Shown: piece after piece, positions 46,350 through 58,446 of the stretch
Layout of the letters: each line of letters starts with the position of its first letter
Numbering within the stretch: the first letter of the stretch is position 1
Assembly (NCBI GenBank): GCA_936440205.1
Contig: OW387147.1
Coordinates: forward strand, 35,923,629-35,987,628
DNA length: 64,000 nt
Source of the DNA: Lepidonotus clava
Taxonomy: Eukaryota; Annelida; Polychaeta; Phyllodocida; Polynoidae
Direction of reading: 5' to 3'
Notes under the pieces: model-generated
The model's database searches: none
What the model saw: only the letters and a program-made list of their open reading frames with translations
Told to the model about the DNA's origin: nothing
Program-made: the position numbers and the translations under genes

Positions 46350-46580
46350 GGGCACAATGCAGCCAATCAGAACCGAGCTTACATAGAGGAGGAGGTGGGA
46401 ACTAAACGGAGTGTTCCCATTGGTCACTGGATGAAGCCGCGGAATAAAAAATAGTCTCGTCTCGTCTCGCGATAACACGCGAGACTAGGGGGTTAAAGAG
46501 ACTTAGTTCGTGACCAAATTGTCCAACCCAGGTGGCAAGGGGCGTCGATTTAGGAGGTGCCGCCGACGCATGCGCACTGG
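46350..46580. promoter_or_regulatory. Promoter-like CpG block (CCAAT, TCTCGCGA, NRF1-like sites)
   Basis: In order: AGCCAATCAG (46361), inverted CCAAT in CCCATTGGTC (46417), repeated TCTCGTCTCG leading into TCTCGCGA (46465-46472) with a complementary CGCGAGA at 46478-46484, and ACGCATGCGCA (46566-46576, NRF1-like). These are classic elements of TATA-less housekeeping promoters. I could not place a first exon on either strand, so direction is unknown. Confidence 0.45.
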
Positions 46581-48713
46581 GAACCTATTCGCAAAGTATT
46601 TTTATGGGATATATGCGGCTGGCGCCATGCTATGCCGCTATATGGCCTATTGACACAAAATAATTGGCTTCGTTTGTAGGCAGAAATATGCTATATATTC
46701 TGATTTTATAGCGAAAGCTATTATGTACGCTAAATGACATATTACTGGTGATCTAAGCTAGATAAGCTATAGGCCCACCTACTAAGTATACTGCCAGGAG
46801 CTGGCCGTTATCACAGACTAAAAGTAGACATTCTAGCAGCAAGTTAACAGCCTGCTTGAAATGCAAATGCAAAACGATTTAATATCCCGTGAAAGTGTTT
46901 TCAACGCTCTAATAAAGTTCAGTCTTTGCGAAGTATTTTAGTATATAGTCTTCTAGATAGATTGTTAACAGGACCAAAGAGAGGGTATTGAGGGGAACAA
47001 TAGACATACATAATATGGGGGAACATAAATAAACATCAGAAAACAGGGTGAAAAACCATGAATATTACGATTTTTTATACTGCACAAAAGGGATTTTTTT
47101 GTGGGATAAATTGTTGGATAGCTCCTGAACAGTCAACATGTTTTTATTCATGCATAAAACTAATTCTGATTCAAAACAAGTAACAAGCGCCTTTAACGGG
47201 CGTAGATCTACTCACAAATCGTTAAATAAAATCCACATCAATGTTCGGTTCATTTAGTTTGCAACAATATCTGTTTGACATTATATAACTACGCCTTTCC
47301 TATTTACTTGGAGAATAGTGAGATAATTTACAACGTGTCGATCACTTCCCATTCAGAATATCAAAGTTTGAATGATGCAATAGACCTATATTTTTGTTTA
47401 TACATTTCAACTGAAACTTTGTAAAGCCACGTTACACGGCAAACATTATGATTAATGCCCTAACCTGTCATCGCTTTCACCCTGCCCATCAGGCCAACCC
47501 AGGATTGACCTATAACATACACCGGCCCCATAAGGTCATAACACATCTGTGAGTATGGAATGAGAGCGGAGATGTAAACAGAAAACAGATCAGCTGGGCA
47601 CGAATTCACCTGGGCACATGAATCATGTATGAAGGTCGCCAGACCACCGCAAAAAGGTGAGCGGAATCAGAGGATGGCACCTGGTGGTCTACTGAAGAGA
47701 ACTCCATGTGAAAACCACATGAGCAAACCTCTACTTGTTGTGACATGACCATCGTTATTAAGCCTTTACAATATGTATTTTTTGCCTCTTAAACTCATCG
47801 TGCTGAACGAAACAACAATTGCCAGGGCACCATACGTATAGCATTTGGTTACCATTTTCATGATTTGAAATAATAAGGAATCACTTATTTTTTCAGACAT
47901 ATGAAATGATGTGCTGTGTTGTGTTTTGCGACTAAGTTGATATTTGTTCTTACACCCCTAAATCTTATCGACAACACACTAAGGGAAACTTTCCTTTTCG
48001 TGGCCTTACAAACTTCATTTTGAATGATAGAACAATTTTTGAGATTCAAAGGCTGTTGCTTCCACTTATTCTGAAAGTCAGGTTGTCCTATATATGTAAG
48101 TTAGGGTAACGTGAGCATCGGAGGTTTAGGATATTCTACATTCCCATATCCAATAGAAACAAATTATGAACAAGAGAATCAAAGAAACTTACAATACACA
48201 ACAGTAAAGAACCGTCATGCTTCAGCACAGAGCTCTTAGAAATGTTCAGGTTCAGGTATTCACTGTTAAAACAGAACATATGGCTTTTAGCTTTCTTTTG
48301 CATACATTGGATAAATAAACCACTTAACACTTGAATTTAGGCAGACAATCAGATTTTGTTGTCTGGGAACCCTTCACACAAACACCCGTCCTGTTCTCGT
48401 TGATTCCGCCACCACTTAAGTCGCCTCAAATGTAATTATCTTGGACAGGATTTTTCTCAAAGCAAGCTAAAACTATTTAATTCTTCATCAAGAGGATGGA
48501 GGTAAAATACGTTTTCTCGGAGAGCGAGTTACTTGTGGTAAAACAAAACTGACTGGACACAATCAGATCCACAATGTTCATAATGCAAAACAGTGTTGGC
48601 GACATTCCCGTCTCCCATCGTCTTTTATTCAAAGATGACATGAACGAAGCACTTATCATCACAGGAGAAGAAATTGCAATTTGTTTCAGGTCCACTATCA
48701 ATAAGCGTTAGTT
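46581..48713. other. No gene seen
   Basis: AT-rich DNA with only short open frames. If the preceding block is a plus-strand promoter, 5' noncoding exon sequence could begin here, but nothing in the sequence proves it. Confidence 0.4.
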
Positions 48714-49023
48714 CAGGGTGCCCACGCTTTTTCAAAAATCTATTAGCATTCTATTTTAAGACCTTTTTAATACCTATTTAAGACCTACTTTGGGCAAATT
48801 TAAGACCAATTTGCCACAGGTCAAGAAAAAATCTGATCGCAAGATATTTGACAAAGTGACAATGTTGCTCATCCTAACATTTTAGTTTAATTTCCTAATC
48901 AGATCCAATGTAAGACTTTTTTAAGGATCTCATGCAAGAAAAACGTGAAATTCAAGACCTTTTTAAGGCCTTGAAATTGAGAAAATAAATTTAAGACCTT
49001 TTAAGACTTGCGTGGGCACCCTG
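48714..49023. mobile_element. MITE with perfect CAGGGTGCCCACGC ends
   Basis: The 14-bp ends are exact inverted repeats (left CAGGGTGCCCACGC at 48714, right complement ending at 49023). Subterminal TTTAAGACC/GGTCTTAAA words recur through the 310-bp body. CAGGG start and size are hAT-like. No flanking 8-bp duplication remains. Confidence 0.75.
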
Positions 49024-49513
49024 TAATTTTAAAATAGTTAGGTTCAGAAGGCGTGTAAATGCTGCATTAAATCTCAGTTCTTCTTTCTTTTCTCTTTTTT
49101 TGGCCAGCTTTTGGTATATCTAGACCACTTATGATACTATACAAGGACGTCCGTTTCCTACTGGAGACGTCGAGAGACAAATAGCCTAGCTGCTGCATAC
49201 CTAAACACCGTATACCCAGCTGTTGCCTGGAAACCGAGGTGGGGGAAGTCATATCATTTTACCAGGACATAACCTCAGTTACCTACGAGCCAAAGTCCCA
49301 GACACATTATGAAATGCTATTAAATGTAGCTGGCCGAGGCAAAAAATCTTCCCATAATATCATCTGGCTGACCTAGAAGAGTAAACCCGAATGGTTGTCA
49401 TTGAGGTATAAAGACAATGTGAATATAAAATATTCTAAGGAGAACAAGAAGCGTGCCATCATATATTTCATATATGCTTGCCATTGTGGGCCCAGGTATA
49501 TATATATGAAACG

Positions 49514-49955
49514 TATTGACAGTGTGACGCCTATGTTTTAACATTGAATGGGAATTATTCAGACACTAACAGTGACTTAGGCCTAGACATATTAAAGTTC
49601 AGATTGAATATTTTGATGGTAGGTAAGAAAAAATGACACTATAGTGACAATTCAACAAATAATTTAATCTTTTGATCAGAAATAATTGCTGTCGGGGGCT
49701 TAGGCCTATCTGAGTCCAGTCATGTTTTCATACCATCTGTAAAATATTATTGCAAGCGTTTCCAGGCCTAAAATGAACAAACTATATGATAAATAGGACC
49801 ATGAGATATAGGAAAACATAGATATATACATGGATTTCATTTTGATAGGCCTAATAAGGTCTAAATAATTATTTTTGAGGAGGACTCCTCTGCATCGACC
49901 CGGCTCAGTCTGCTTACCGTGTCAAGGCTGAAGCCTCCTTGTGTCCGATCGATCC
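49514..49955. repeat. Dispersed repeat, copy A
   Basis: About 440 bp are alignable in the same orientation to 63544-63969. Shared words include TATTGACAGTGTGACGCC at the start, AATGACACTATAGTGACAA, ATACCATCTGTAAAATATTA, ACATAGATATATACATGG and GTCCGATCGATCC. Not matched to a named family and no coding frame. The shared part overlaps a possible minus-strand donor (CACG|gtaagc at 49912-49919). Confidence 0.8.
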
Positions 49956-50129
49956 AATGTCTTTGCATCCGATATGAACGCATGTTTCAGGCCATTCCAT
50001 GCGTTAGTATGCGTAGAATATCCATAATTCAACGTGTAAAACTTGATTAAATCCAGATATTCAGGCATGGGGAGGAGGACTACCCCGTATCGACCCGGCG
50101 GGCCGGGGAGAAGACTGTCAGTCGTAGTG

Positions 50130-50336
50130 TCATCTCTTCGCCTCCGCGAGTCCGACCCGCGCCATTTCCTTGATCACGAATTTAAATCCATATTTGATGA
50201 CAAATACTCCATGCGATGCTGATATAGAGGTCCACATGAATCTCTGGGTACAATGTTTTCGTGGGGGAAGGCCGATTTTGTGTCTAAATACGGGTGCATA
50301 GGTCGGTGACAGCATGGCGGCCGGGTTCTTCTTCAT
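50130..50336 (-). CDS. Possible small protein (68 codons) under a strong promoter-like block
   Basis: The minus-strand frame starts MKKNPAAMLSPTYAPVFRH and ends IKEMARVGLAEAKR, with a hydrophobic middle (HGVFVIKYGFKFVI) after a basic, proline-containing N-terminus. It lies just downstream of the E-box/CCAAT modules. I do not recognise it. It may equally be a 5' untranslated leader, since another minus-strand ATG frame (49918-50000) ends at a good gtaagc donor. Confidence 0.22.
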   Translation of the reverse strand: MKKNPAAMLSPTYAPVFRHKIGLPPRKHCTQRFMWTSISASHGVFVIKYGFKFVIKEMARVGLAEAKR

Positions 50337-50339
50337 CCT

Positions 50340-50530
50340 GCTCAAAGCACGCGGGTAGTCACGTGATCCAGAGGAGAACGCTGATTGGTCGACGGCCTCG
50401 ACGGCCATATGTAAATGAGAAGTCACGTGATCGAGAGGAGGACGCTGATTGGTCGACGGCTAATTAATTATTCACAAGTTCAAGGCCGAAAGTCACGTGA
50501 TAGCAGGAACGATTCTGATTGGTCGACGGG
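50340..50530. promoter_or_regulatory. Three tandem E-box/CCAAT promoter modules
   Basis: GTCACGTGA (50358, 50422, 50492) is each time followed exactly 23 bases later by CTGATTGGTC (50381, 50445, 50515) and then GACGG. GTCACGTGA is the palindromic E-box bound by bHLH-Zip factors (USF, MITF/TFE, CLEAR-type). CTGATTGGTC is an inverted CCAAT box (NF-Y). A GC box GGGGGCGG follows at about 50537 and a perfect CRE TGACGTCA at about 50791. I infer a strong, possibly bidirectional promoter. Confidence 0.65.
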
Positions 50531-50840
50531 CCGAGAAGGGGGCGGTCCTTCCCTTCCCGCCGACCCGAGAGGCTGGCAGGCGCTTTTCTGTAAAATCGGA
50601 CTCAGAAAAAGGCCTCGAAAACGTATTAATACTGAATATTTCTTTCCCTCACGCTTAAGTTCACCGGTTCAGATGTTTTGACATATGCTGATATATTTTT
50701 TTAGGCCGTACCACCGTCAGAAATACCTCCGAATTTGGTGAACAAATGGCCTGTTTCTGGGTTTTTTCCTATGTAAGATATAGGCGGTGGTGACGTCACG
50801 ACTCGGCTTTTACTGTCGTTCCTCGCCCTGGCTAGATTTG

Positions 50841-52498
50841 CGGGCCTTGGGGCCCACAAATAACAATTCCTAGAATAATAACCTTACCCTTTGTGTGTGT
50901 GTAAAAACGATATGGGTTTCATCTAAAATGGAAACGGGTTGTCGGGTATGGTGAAACCCAAACATTACCAATCCCTCCTCAGTCCCCATACAAGACCCCT
51001 GTAGCAACAGAAGCTCCTAGCCAAACACATGGGTGTGCCTTTTAGGGCAGAAATATGAATAGATTATGTACTTCCTTAAGGACACCTTAAGGACAACAGC
51101 CAACACAACAGCAAAGGGTCATAAAACTCCATAAGGAGTAAATGTGAAAAGTGCACAGGTTCCCGTGGGTGCAGCCTGAGCCATCAACAAATCGCCCTTT
51201 TCATGTGCTACTAACTACTACTGGGACTCCAAGGTTATGGAGGTAAATGGCTGAAAGCAGTGCGTCGCATGGCCGAGAGGGAACAGGCATAGAAAAAGCA
51301 TTGATTTGGGTTTACTTGATTTATATACTTGAAAAGGAAAGAATTGAACCATAGAAAAAGGCCTAGGAAAAATGCATAAGGTACTTCCTGAATCTATTTC
51401 CTCAAAGTACATGTGTTGTTTGTATACAGAAAACCCTCAGAGTCCGCATTATGCCTTTTTCTAGGACATGTTGGAAAGGAAATGTATTCCATAACATGCA
51501 TATTTTAGTCTTTAAAGACGAGCCTCTTTTATACATTTTGCATGTTTTGAATTGTCAATATAATTACCAGTCAGCCAAGGGCAAATGTCTATTATAACCG
51601 TATTCTAGACCTTGCATATAGAGAAGAACTAAAAGAAGTGTTGTAAGTGTTCACGTCCTTAATGAAAGAACAGAGTCAGAAGTTTATATGCAATTTAGTC
51701 CATGGGTTGTTGAAGGTGTGCAAAGGCAGTGTTCTAGAGGCCGAAAGGGGTGTTCACAGCACTAGTGTGGTTGGGTTTGCTTTGTCGTAAAATAAGGGGT
51801 AGTAGTTTGATTGTTCGTTATCAATTTAGAAAAAAAGCCACACACAAAGAAACAGTATAAGTTAAGCTCGGCGCTGGGTGTACCCCTATAAAACCTTGCA
51901 TGCAGCTCTGGTATAGGTTTAAAAACCAAACATTGGCTTCATAAAGTCTGTCCGACTCACAAACAGCTTTGAGAGCTAAGAGCTAAGAAAAAGCCAGGCC
52001 TATAAGAAGTACTGTCATTAAAGAAAAAGGAGGCTGAGGGGATGGTCTGGTCATTAGAGGCCAAAAGGGGCATCTGAGCATCCTGGTTTACAGAGACACA
52101 GGAGGACACAGAGAGGATAGGGTAGAAAAAAGTTCTTGGCCTCTGCTTCAAAGCCCTTCAGAAGTTCATAGGTGACTGCCCTCTAACAATCCAACACCAA
52201 AAACAGACACCCCACAGCGACACCGTCAGTAGTTTGTCTTTTTTTCTGATTTCTTTTTCAGAAGTTGTTTTGCAATCTATATGTCCAGGGCTCACTGCAA
52301 TGTTTTACGTATGGTTTTGTATGAGTAACTGAGAGGATTTTAGAGGAAAAACAATACTGACTGTTCTTGCCCACAGTAACAGTATTCCTTAAATCCCTGG
52401 TCTTTCCAGCACAGAACCCTGACCTTTTATCTACGACGGCTCCCCAGGCCACATATGGGTTGCCGGTGACACTGGAGACCCCTGGTGTCAATTCTCAC
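50841..52498. other. No gene seen
   Basis: Short open frames only. No element ends or RNA gene recognised. Confidence 0.4.
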
Positions 52499-52660
52499 AA
52501 ACTACACCATGGGACCATTCTAAACGGGGAGATCAAAGCGAGGCTGGGATCAGCGAATGTCCACCGCTGGTACCCTCGTGTATCCTCCGCCTGTTCCCCG
52601 AGAACAGTAATGGCTTTTGGAAGGAGGCCACTGTCATACGCCGGGGACCAGTAATATGTT
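52499..52660 (-). other. Exon-like open patch (unassigned)
   Basis: Minus strand: acceptor ctgcccctttcag and donor AGTTT|gtgaga bound 162 bp with one open frame containing TYYWSPAYDSGLLPKAITVL and YQRWTFADPSLALISPFRMV. No recognised family. The plus strand is open as well (52367-52654), so the call is weak. Confidence 0.22.
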
Positions 52661-54479
52661 CTGAAAGGGGCAGCGCTGGACAGAAATGTGATCACATTAG
52701 ACTGAAGGGGCCAAAGATCAGTGATCTAAAGCTGGCTTTACGGAAAGGACGCTAGACGGAGAGACAGGTCTTGGAGATTCTTTTTCGCTAGTTGAGATAC
52801 TTCAAGAGATATGTCTCTTATTTCACCTGGCCAGTGACCATTTAGTCATTATTCCTTACTTTGCGTCTCAATCGGGAGTGTCCAGAGGGAGCAGAGATAT
52901 TCATTCCTTATCAATGCTAACATAAAGAAGGATACCTAGCGGTGTTTTATCCCTTCATCTATAATCTACGAATCTAAAAATGAAAAAGCATATAAATCAT
53001 TAACTGATACCAGACAAAAACTACCTGAAACTTTCAGCTATAAAAAGTATCAAGGCATAAGCAATTACAATGTCGCCTTCCCTCTTCGATAATCTTAGAC
53101 AACGAAAGATCTAAGGGAAAGCATTCCTGACTGTGGACACTATGACATAGTTATGCTTGGTAATAGTCCTGGCATGAGGTTGCTCATGAGTAGCTAGGAA
53201 TCGACTTAAGAACCCTGTAATACTAAAGTTGGTGGCTTTGTGTAAGTTTTTTTATCTGAACAAAAGTTGGGGGAAACAATAAGAAAGCACTTGTATGTGA
53301 ATGGCATTTCGATGGATAAGGTAAACAATTCTGTTTCATAAAGGTAAGTACCGAGGACTATTTCAAGTATAAGCTGCCTTGGTATCTCAAATTGCATCTC
53401 ACCAACTACATAGTTTTCCTCTCACACCCTCTTACGATAGCAGTTTCTCTGACGAACACAACTTTCGCAGACACTTGAAAGAGAAAGCAATGGACTTCAC
53501 ACTCTTATTTTCCAATTCCCCCACGTTCTTCGAGAGTATTGCCAGGTTCTCAAATATAGGAGCCGGGCTTTGATGAGGTGTGGAAAGAGGTGGGGCCTGT
53601 TAGCCAGGTTTTAACACCATTCTGCTTTGACGGCTTCTGCAGAAGCAGTCGAGTGGTCCCCATTACTGCCTGTACCTCTACTTAAAGCCCAGATAATGAT
53701 GAACACGTCGCCCTAAGCTATACTAATTAAAAACAGTGGGATGGATTTATTTTCCCGTTCATTAGCACGTAAATCGCTTTCAAATTGTAAATGATTATGA
53801 AAATAACAAGAAATGACTTTTTGGAACTGCCTTTTTAAAATGGGTTTGTGGATGAAAAAAACTGGACTTCTCTAGGAGTGTCCTTGATATAACTAATATG
53901 ATCTCTTCATTAAATCCTTCTGAATGGGTTTATTTTTGAAATCCTTACACACACATTAAGGTGTATATAAGTCAAGCCGCTTCTCCGGCTGGATATCTAA
54001 AGTGATTTTTTTTTTATCTTACCAAAACAACTAGTCTTAATCTTCTTACCAAAGAGACGACTTTGGGCTAGTCAACTGACTAATCAGCGCTTAAATAGTC
54101 AACCAATTAACAAGGCACAGAACATGCAAATCACCTGTTGAAGCCGAAGAAAAACTAGTGATCAATGAAAAGGCTGATAATTGTTGAGTTTTTAATTGTC
54201 CTAGAGGGCGGGGGGCTTAGTGGTGTCCATATACATAAGGGACCTGTCGTTTGCACACTTGTTAGCAGAGGTAAGCAGAACTCAAATCCTTCTGTCGTTT
54301 AGCCCAAACTGATTTATCTCAGAATTTTATAGTGCCGGTAAAAATAGAGCTTTCTAAGAAAAAATCTAAGGAATGCAGCAAGTTTGATTAAATAGAGATA
54401 GTAGCATATCAACTAACCGGGATAAACCTAATGTTTTTATTCACACAAAACCAATCTAAATTCAAACATTCAGTTCATT
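52661..54479. other. No gene seen
   Basis: AT-rich DNA without supported features. Short chance frames only. Confidence 0.4.
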
Positions 54480-54771
54480 CTAAAGCCCCATACCCACAAG
54501 GCGATTTTACCGTCGCCCGGCGACCGGCACAAGGGGTAGTTACATAATCCGTGGTCCCCAGTCGCCGGGCGTTCATAATCGCCAGGCGATTCCAGGTAGG
54601 TATAGTGTGTTTTCTGGGTGACTGGGGATGGACAACAGGATCGCCGGGAAAATCGTTGGGAATATATCAAACTTGCTCGATCTGACAGTCGCCCGTCGAC
54701 GACGATGCCGATCCTCCCAGTCGCCCGTCGTCCATGGCCGCTAGAGTCGTTTAGTGGGTATGGCCCTTTAG
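54480..54771. mobile_element. MITE, TAAAGSCCCATACCCAC family, copy 1
   Basis: The ends TAAAGCCCCATACCCAC and the complement of TAAAGGGCCATACCCAC form inverted repeats. The CpG-rich interior is a series of palindromes of the form CGCCGGGCG, ATCGCC and GGCGAT. Related copies lie at 59988-60252 and 60503-60720. The outermost TA suggests a TA target. This copy keeps more CpG than its relatives, which may mean it is younger. Confidence 0.75.
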
Positions 54772-55070
54772 TGAGTTTTTCTAGGGAGAAATTGCTATGT
54801 CTATGTGATACCACACAGGGCTGAAGATATAACTTCTGACCTAACTCTCGGTATTTGAACTTCAGATACTGCTTTTTAAGGACGGCTCCTACGAGGTTGT
54901 CATATCTCTTATGGATATTCCAGAACTCTTTTTTATATAATTATCATTTCTTTACTTCCGCACGCCTGGATATCTTGAAGGCATTTCCCCATTAAAGAGA
55001 TTGCACGACATTGTGTTTCCTTGGACCACTCCATCAGTGTCCGCTTTTTGTTTTCCATTCAGATATATAC

Positions 55071-55074
<4 letters not shown>

Positions 55075-55139
<65 letters not shown>
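55075..55139. repeat. (TA)n microsatellite
   Basis: About 32 uninterrupted TA units. It produces artificial YIYI open frames on both strands. Confidence 0.95.
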
Positions 55140-55141
<2 letters not shown>

Positions 55142-57423
55142 GTGCCATATTCATCTGTCTGCCCAGCACCCACATTGTTGTTTCGAATTACAGTTACCAA
55201 TTGACAGCCTCTGCAGAAGAATTTTACAATACTTACATAGCAAGTTTTAATAGCAGAATACATGTATGTAAATTACGTAGGTTAAGTTTACTTTGCTAAA
55301 TTTTCGTGAGTGAATGAATCTAACTTTAGTAAATGTTGATGAAGTTTGATGAAGGATGTAACATTCTGATACATGTCAATCGTTCAATAATATGTCTACA
55401 ATTATACATCAAGTCTACCAAGTCATCGCTTGGTTAGATATAATCTTCAACCGTTTTACTGCCTTTAATAAGAACAAATTAATTGATCTACTGCTTGATA
55501 CAAAAATAATATATGAAAAATGTTGTCGATGAAGAGCAGCGGAATCATGGATGCAAAACTGGTTTTAACCATCTTAAAAAAGATCTTGAATACATATTCT
55601 CTTATTCACATTATCCCCACCATCGAGTCCACTCATAGATTTAGATGGAAGAGGATCCTTAATGAGGTTGTGGGACTTCAATGATAGATCGCTGATGATA
55701 TACAGTTTATGCCATTTTAATGAGTATGTTATATGTTGATATTCATCTCTCAACCGCCTTCGATGGATCATGCCATTGGCACGCCAATATCAAAATTACT
55801 ATATCAACAGTTGATGGATGCACCCCGTAGGTTTAACAACAAAAACGGTTAAAGCTGATAGATCATTTAAATACGAGCACCCAAATGTATGGCTTGTTTC
55901 ATCATACCAGACAAAAAGGCAATGCATCTCATAAATGCTAGGTATAACAAGGAGCATGTCTTTGGTTCTGATGGGATAAGAGGGTATAATCGATCTTTCT
56001 CAGGTAATCAGTGTTTTAGTTGCACCTACTGGTAAGACTGTGGGCCCAAAAGGGCCATGGGCAATATCAGGGACACAAGCTAATGAATACATTATGCCTG
56101 TCTGGCTCCTATATTTCTTCACATCTTTTTCATGTCAGACTACTGCATCAAATGCCAATTTGTTGAGTGGCTGAGTCAAATAACCGTTTTTCATTTAATT
56201 GATCTGTGTCCTTTATCTTCATTATGAAAGATGACTCTCCGTCAACAAAAGAATAGCAGGCCAAGGCTATCTCCATACATCTCTTAATGACTACTCTGCC
56301 GAGTTTTCCCTATGGCACTTCTTCTATTTGAATTTAATATGAACTATATTAATAAATTGAACTGTTCAAACGCAATCACTATCAAATCACGTATTGACTC
56401 CGTTCATATCTAGCTATACGTATGTGCATATTTAGAGGCGACTTGTAAACGCCACATGAGGGCCCTGATTTCATCCAATCAGAGGGATCGGAACGTGTAT
56501 GATTTTGACCGGAACTGAGGAATCACAGGTTTTATTTCATGACTGATTTCAGTGATAAGGCTAATCAGGTGAATTTTGATTAGTGTCTCGTTCATATTCA
56601 TTCTGTCTTTAAATCCAAGCCACTACACCTAACAATCCCTTTTAATTTAGTTTTAAATGACATCATTTCTTTCGGTGACAGAATCAGGGATTAATCGAAT
56701 TTCTTCTGCTAAGGATTATCACTCAAATCTTTCATGAAGATATGAGCCCACATTATTCGAAATTGTAATTTAAAAAAAATAAATATCTAAAAACAGTGAT
56801 GTCAGTGTAAATAAAAGGTTTGGTGGCCATTGACGCATCTAACCGTATACAGTCCAATCCAAATGTTTGGTTGGGGGATTTCAACTTCATTTCAATATAT
56901 ATTACTTATTGTGGAGGGCAGACTACAAGGCGACCAATCTTGCAGCTGCTCTGACCATAAGTGTCTGGCGTTTGGGGGAAGGGAGATGGGGGAAGGGGCA
57001 GACCAAAGGACATTTGTTTGCGATGGTGGCTGGACGAATGAGTCTCACTTGTTGGAGAGTGGGGAATCCCGTCTAATTAGATACGTAGGGAACAAACGGT
57101 TGGTACGTTCGTTATTGCTGAATGCAACCGAGGGGAGATCTGGGGGCGGTACAAGTAGAGCCATACACAACAATCTAGTCATAGCACGAGGCAGTCATGG
57201 CGCAATTACACGTCGCCATTGTCATAGTATTTTACTTAGCCATGTCCTAAGCGGCAATAATTAGCCATCAGAGATACAGGGCCTTGTCGGCAAAGGGCCG
57301 CATGAAGCATGTATGAATGGTTAAAGCAATGTCTAACGGGACCAGAGAGTGGTCCTACCTGATTGCACTCGCAGCAGCACCAGGCGGATGGGCCCCGCTC
57401 TAGACTTAGGCCAACACCTTCAT
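55140..57423. other. No gene seen
   Basis: AT-rich. A 144-codon plus-strand frame (56830-57264) has no recognisable domain and overlaps another frame. Treated as chance. Confidence 0.4.
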
Positions 57424-57717
57424 CAGAGACCTTGTATGTATATATATAGGATATATCGAGACTGGAAAGCCCCTCTATGGCCCTATGTGCCCATTCCCCT
57501 GGTGGCTGGTTGGATAAACTATGACCAAGGTCTGGCCATTACCAATGTAACTTTGGAATAGCCAGTGGGATCATATTGGCTATTTTTACCATACACACAA
57601 TGGTCATTCCAAATCATATCCAACCATCACCCAGGTGGCAGGCCTGTAGTGGATAACAGGTTTTACCCTGGCTTTCCAGTCTCGATATATCCTATATATA
57701 TACATACAAGGTCTCTG
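57424..57717. mobile_element. Very young hAT MITE, perfect 48-bp ends and 8-bp target duplication
   Basis: 57424-57471 and 57670-57717 are exact inverted repeats of 48 bp (start CAGAGACCTTGTATG). Identical accttcat octamers flank the element (57416-57423 and 57718-57725), the 8-bp duplication typical of hAT. There is no transposase in its 294 bp, so it was mobilised in trans. Lack of any mismatch in ends or duplication implies recent insertion. Confidence 0.92.
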
Positions 57718-58446
57718 ACCTTCATTAACATTATTAGGAGGCATTTCTCACCAACCTCTACACTAACACAATGCTGTGGAAGGCGCTCCGTCATTCTAAT
57801 ATCATTGCATGCAGGAAGTATGGTATTTGATGAGAAGCAAAATCAGCGATGAAAAAGTTAACTTTGAAGTATCAAATTGAATAGAAAAACACTTTCCTTT
57901 TGTTAAACTGTTTTTGATATGACGTTACGTGACCGACGCAGTGCTGTACCTTAATGAGAGAGAGACACAATGCTCGGTTCTATATTAACAGAACGTATTA
58001 TCTTAGAGGACAAGCTACACATTTCTATGTTCTGTATCTTAATGAGGATAAAATATAGCCTCCTTGATAAAAGAAGTGTATTATATTGCATATCCAATAC
58101 TATTTTTGTTTGAAGCAGATGAAACATCAGAAGTCATTAATCCTCACATCAGGCGTCCTCTCCATCAACCACAGCATACACAGTCGGCAATGTCTGCTGA
58201 AGCATCTTGATTTGTTGCAGGCAATTAATTCTGTTGTCTTTATCACAAGGAATTCACTATTCTGCATTATATGTGATCTCAATTGATCTTGTAAGCATTT
58301 CCAATAGTACAATATTGCTGTAAGACAAACAAACTCAGGAGTATTCTGTTTCCTCTATTCAGAATCTTATGATGCTAAACACGGTATCAATGGCATTCCC
58401 TGTAGAATTACAGAAAACGTCCCACAAACATTGAGTACATAATTAA

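Noticed and set aside
46113-46478. 121-codon minus-strand open frame
   Set aside because: It spans the CTCF and promoter motifs, has no domain, and the motif content better fits regulatory DNA.
55001-55299. YIYIYI-repeat open frames on both strands
   Set aside because: Pure translation of the TA microsatellite.
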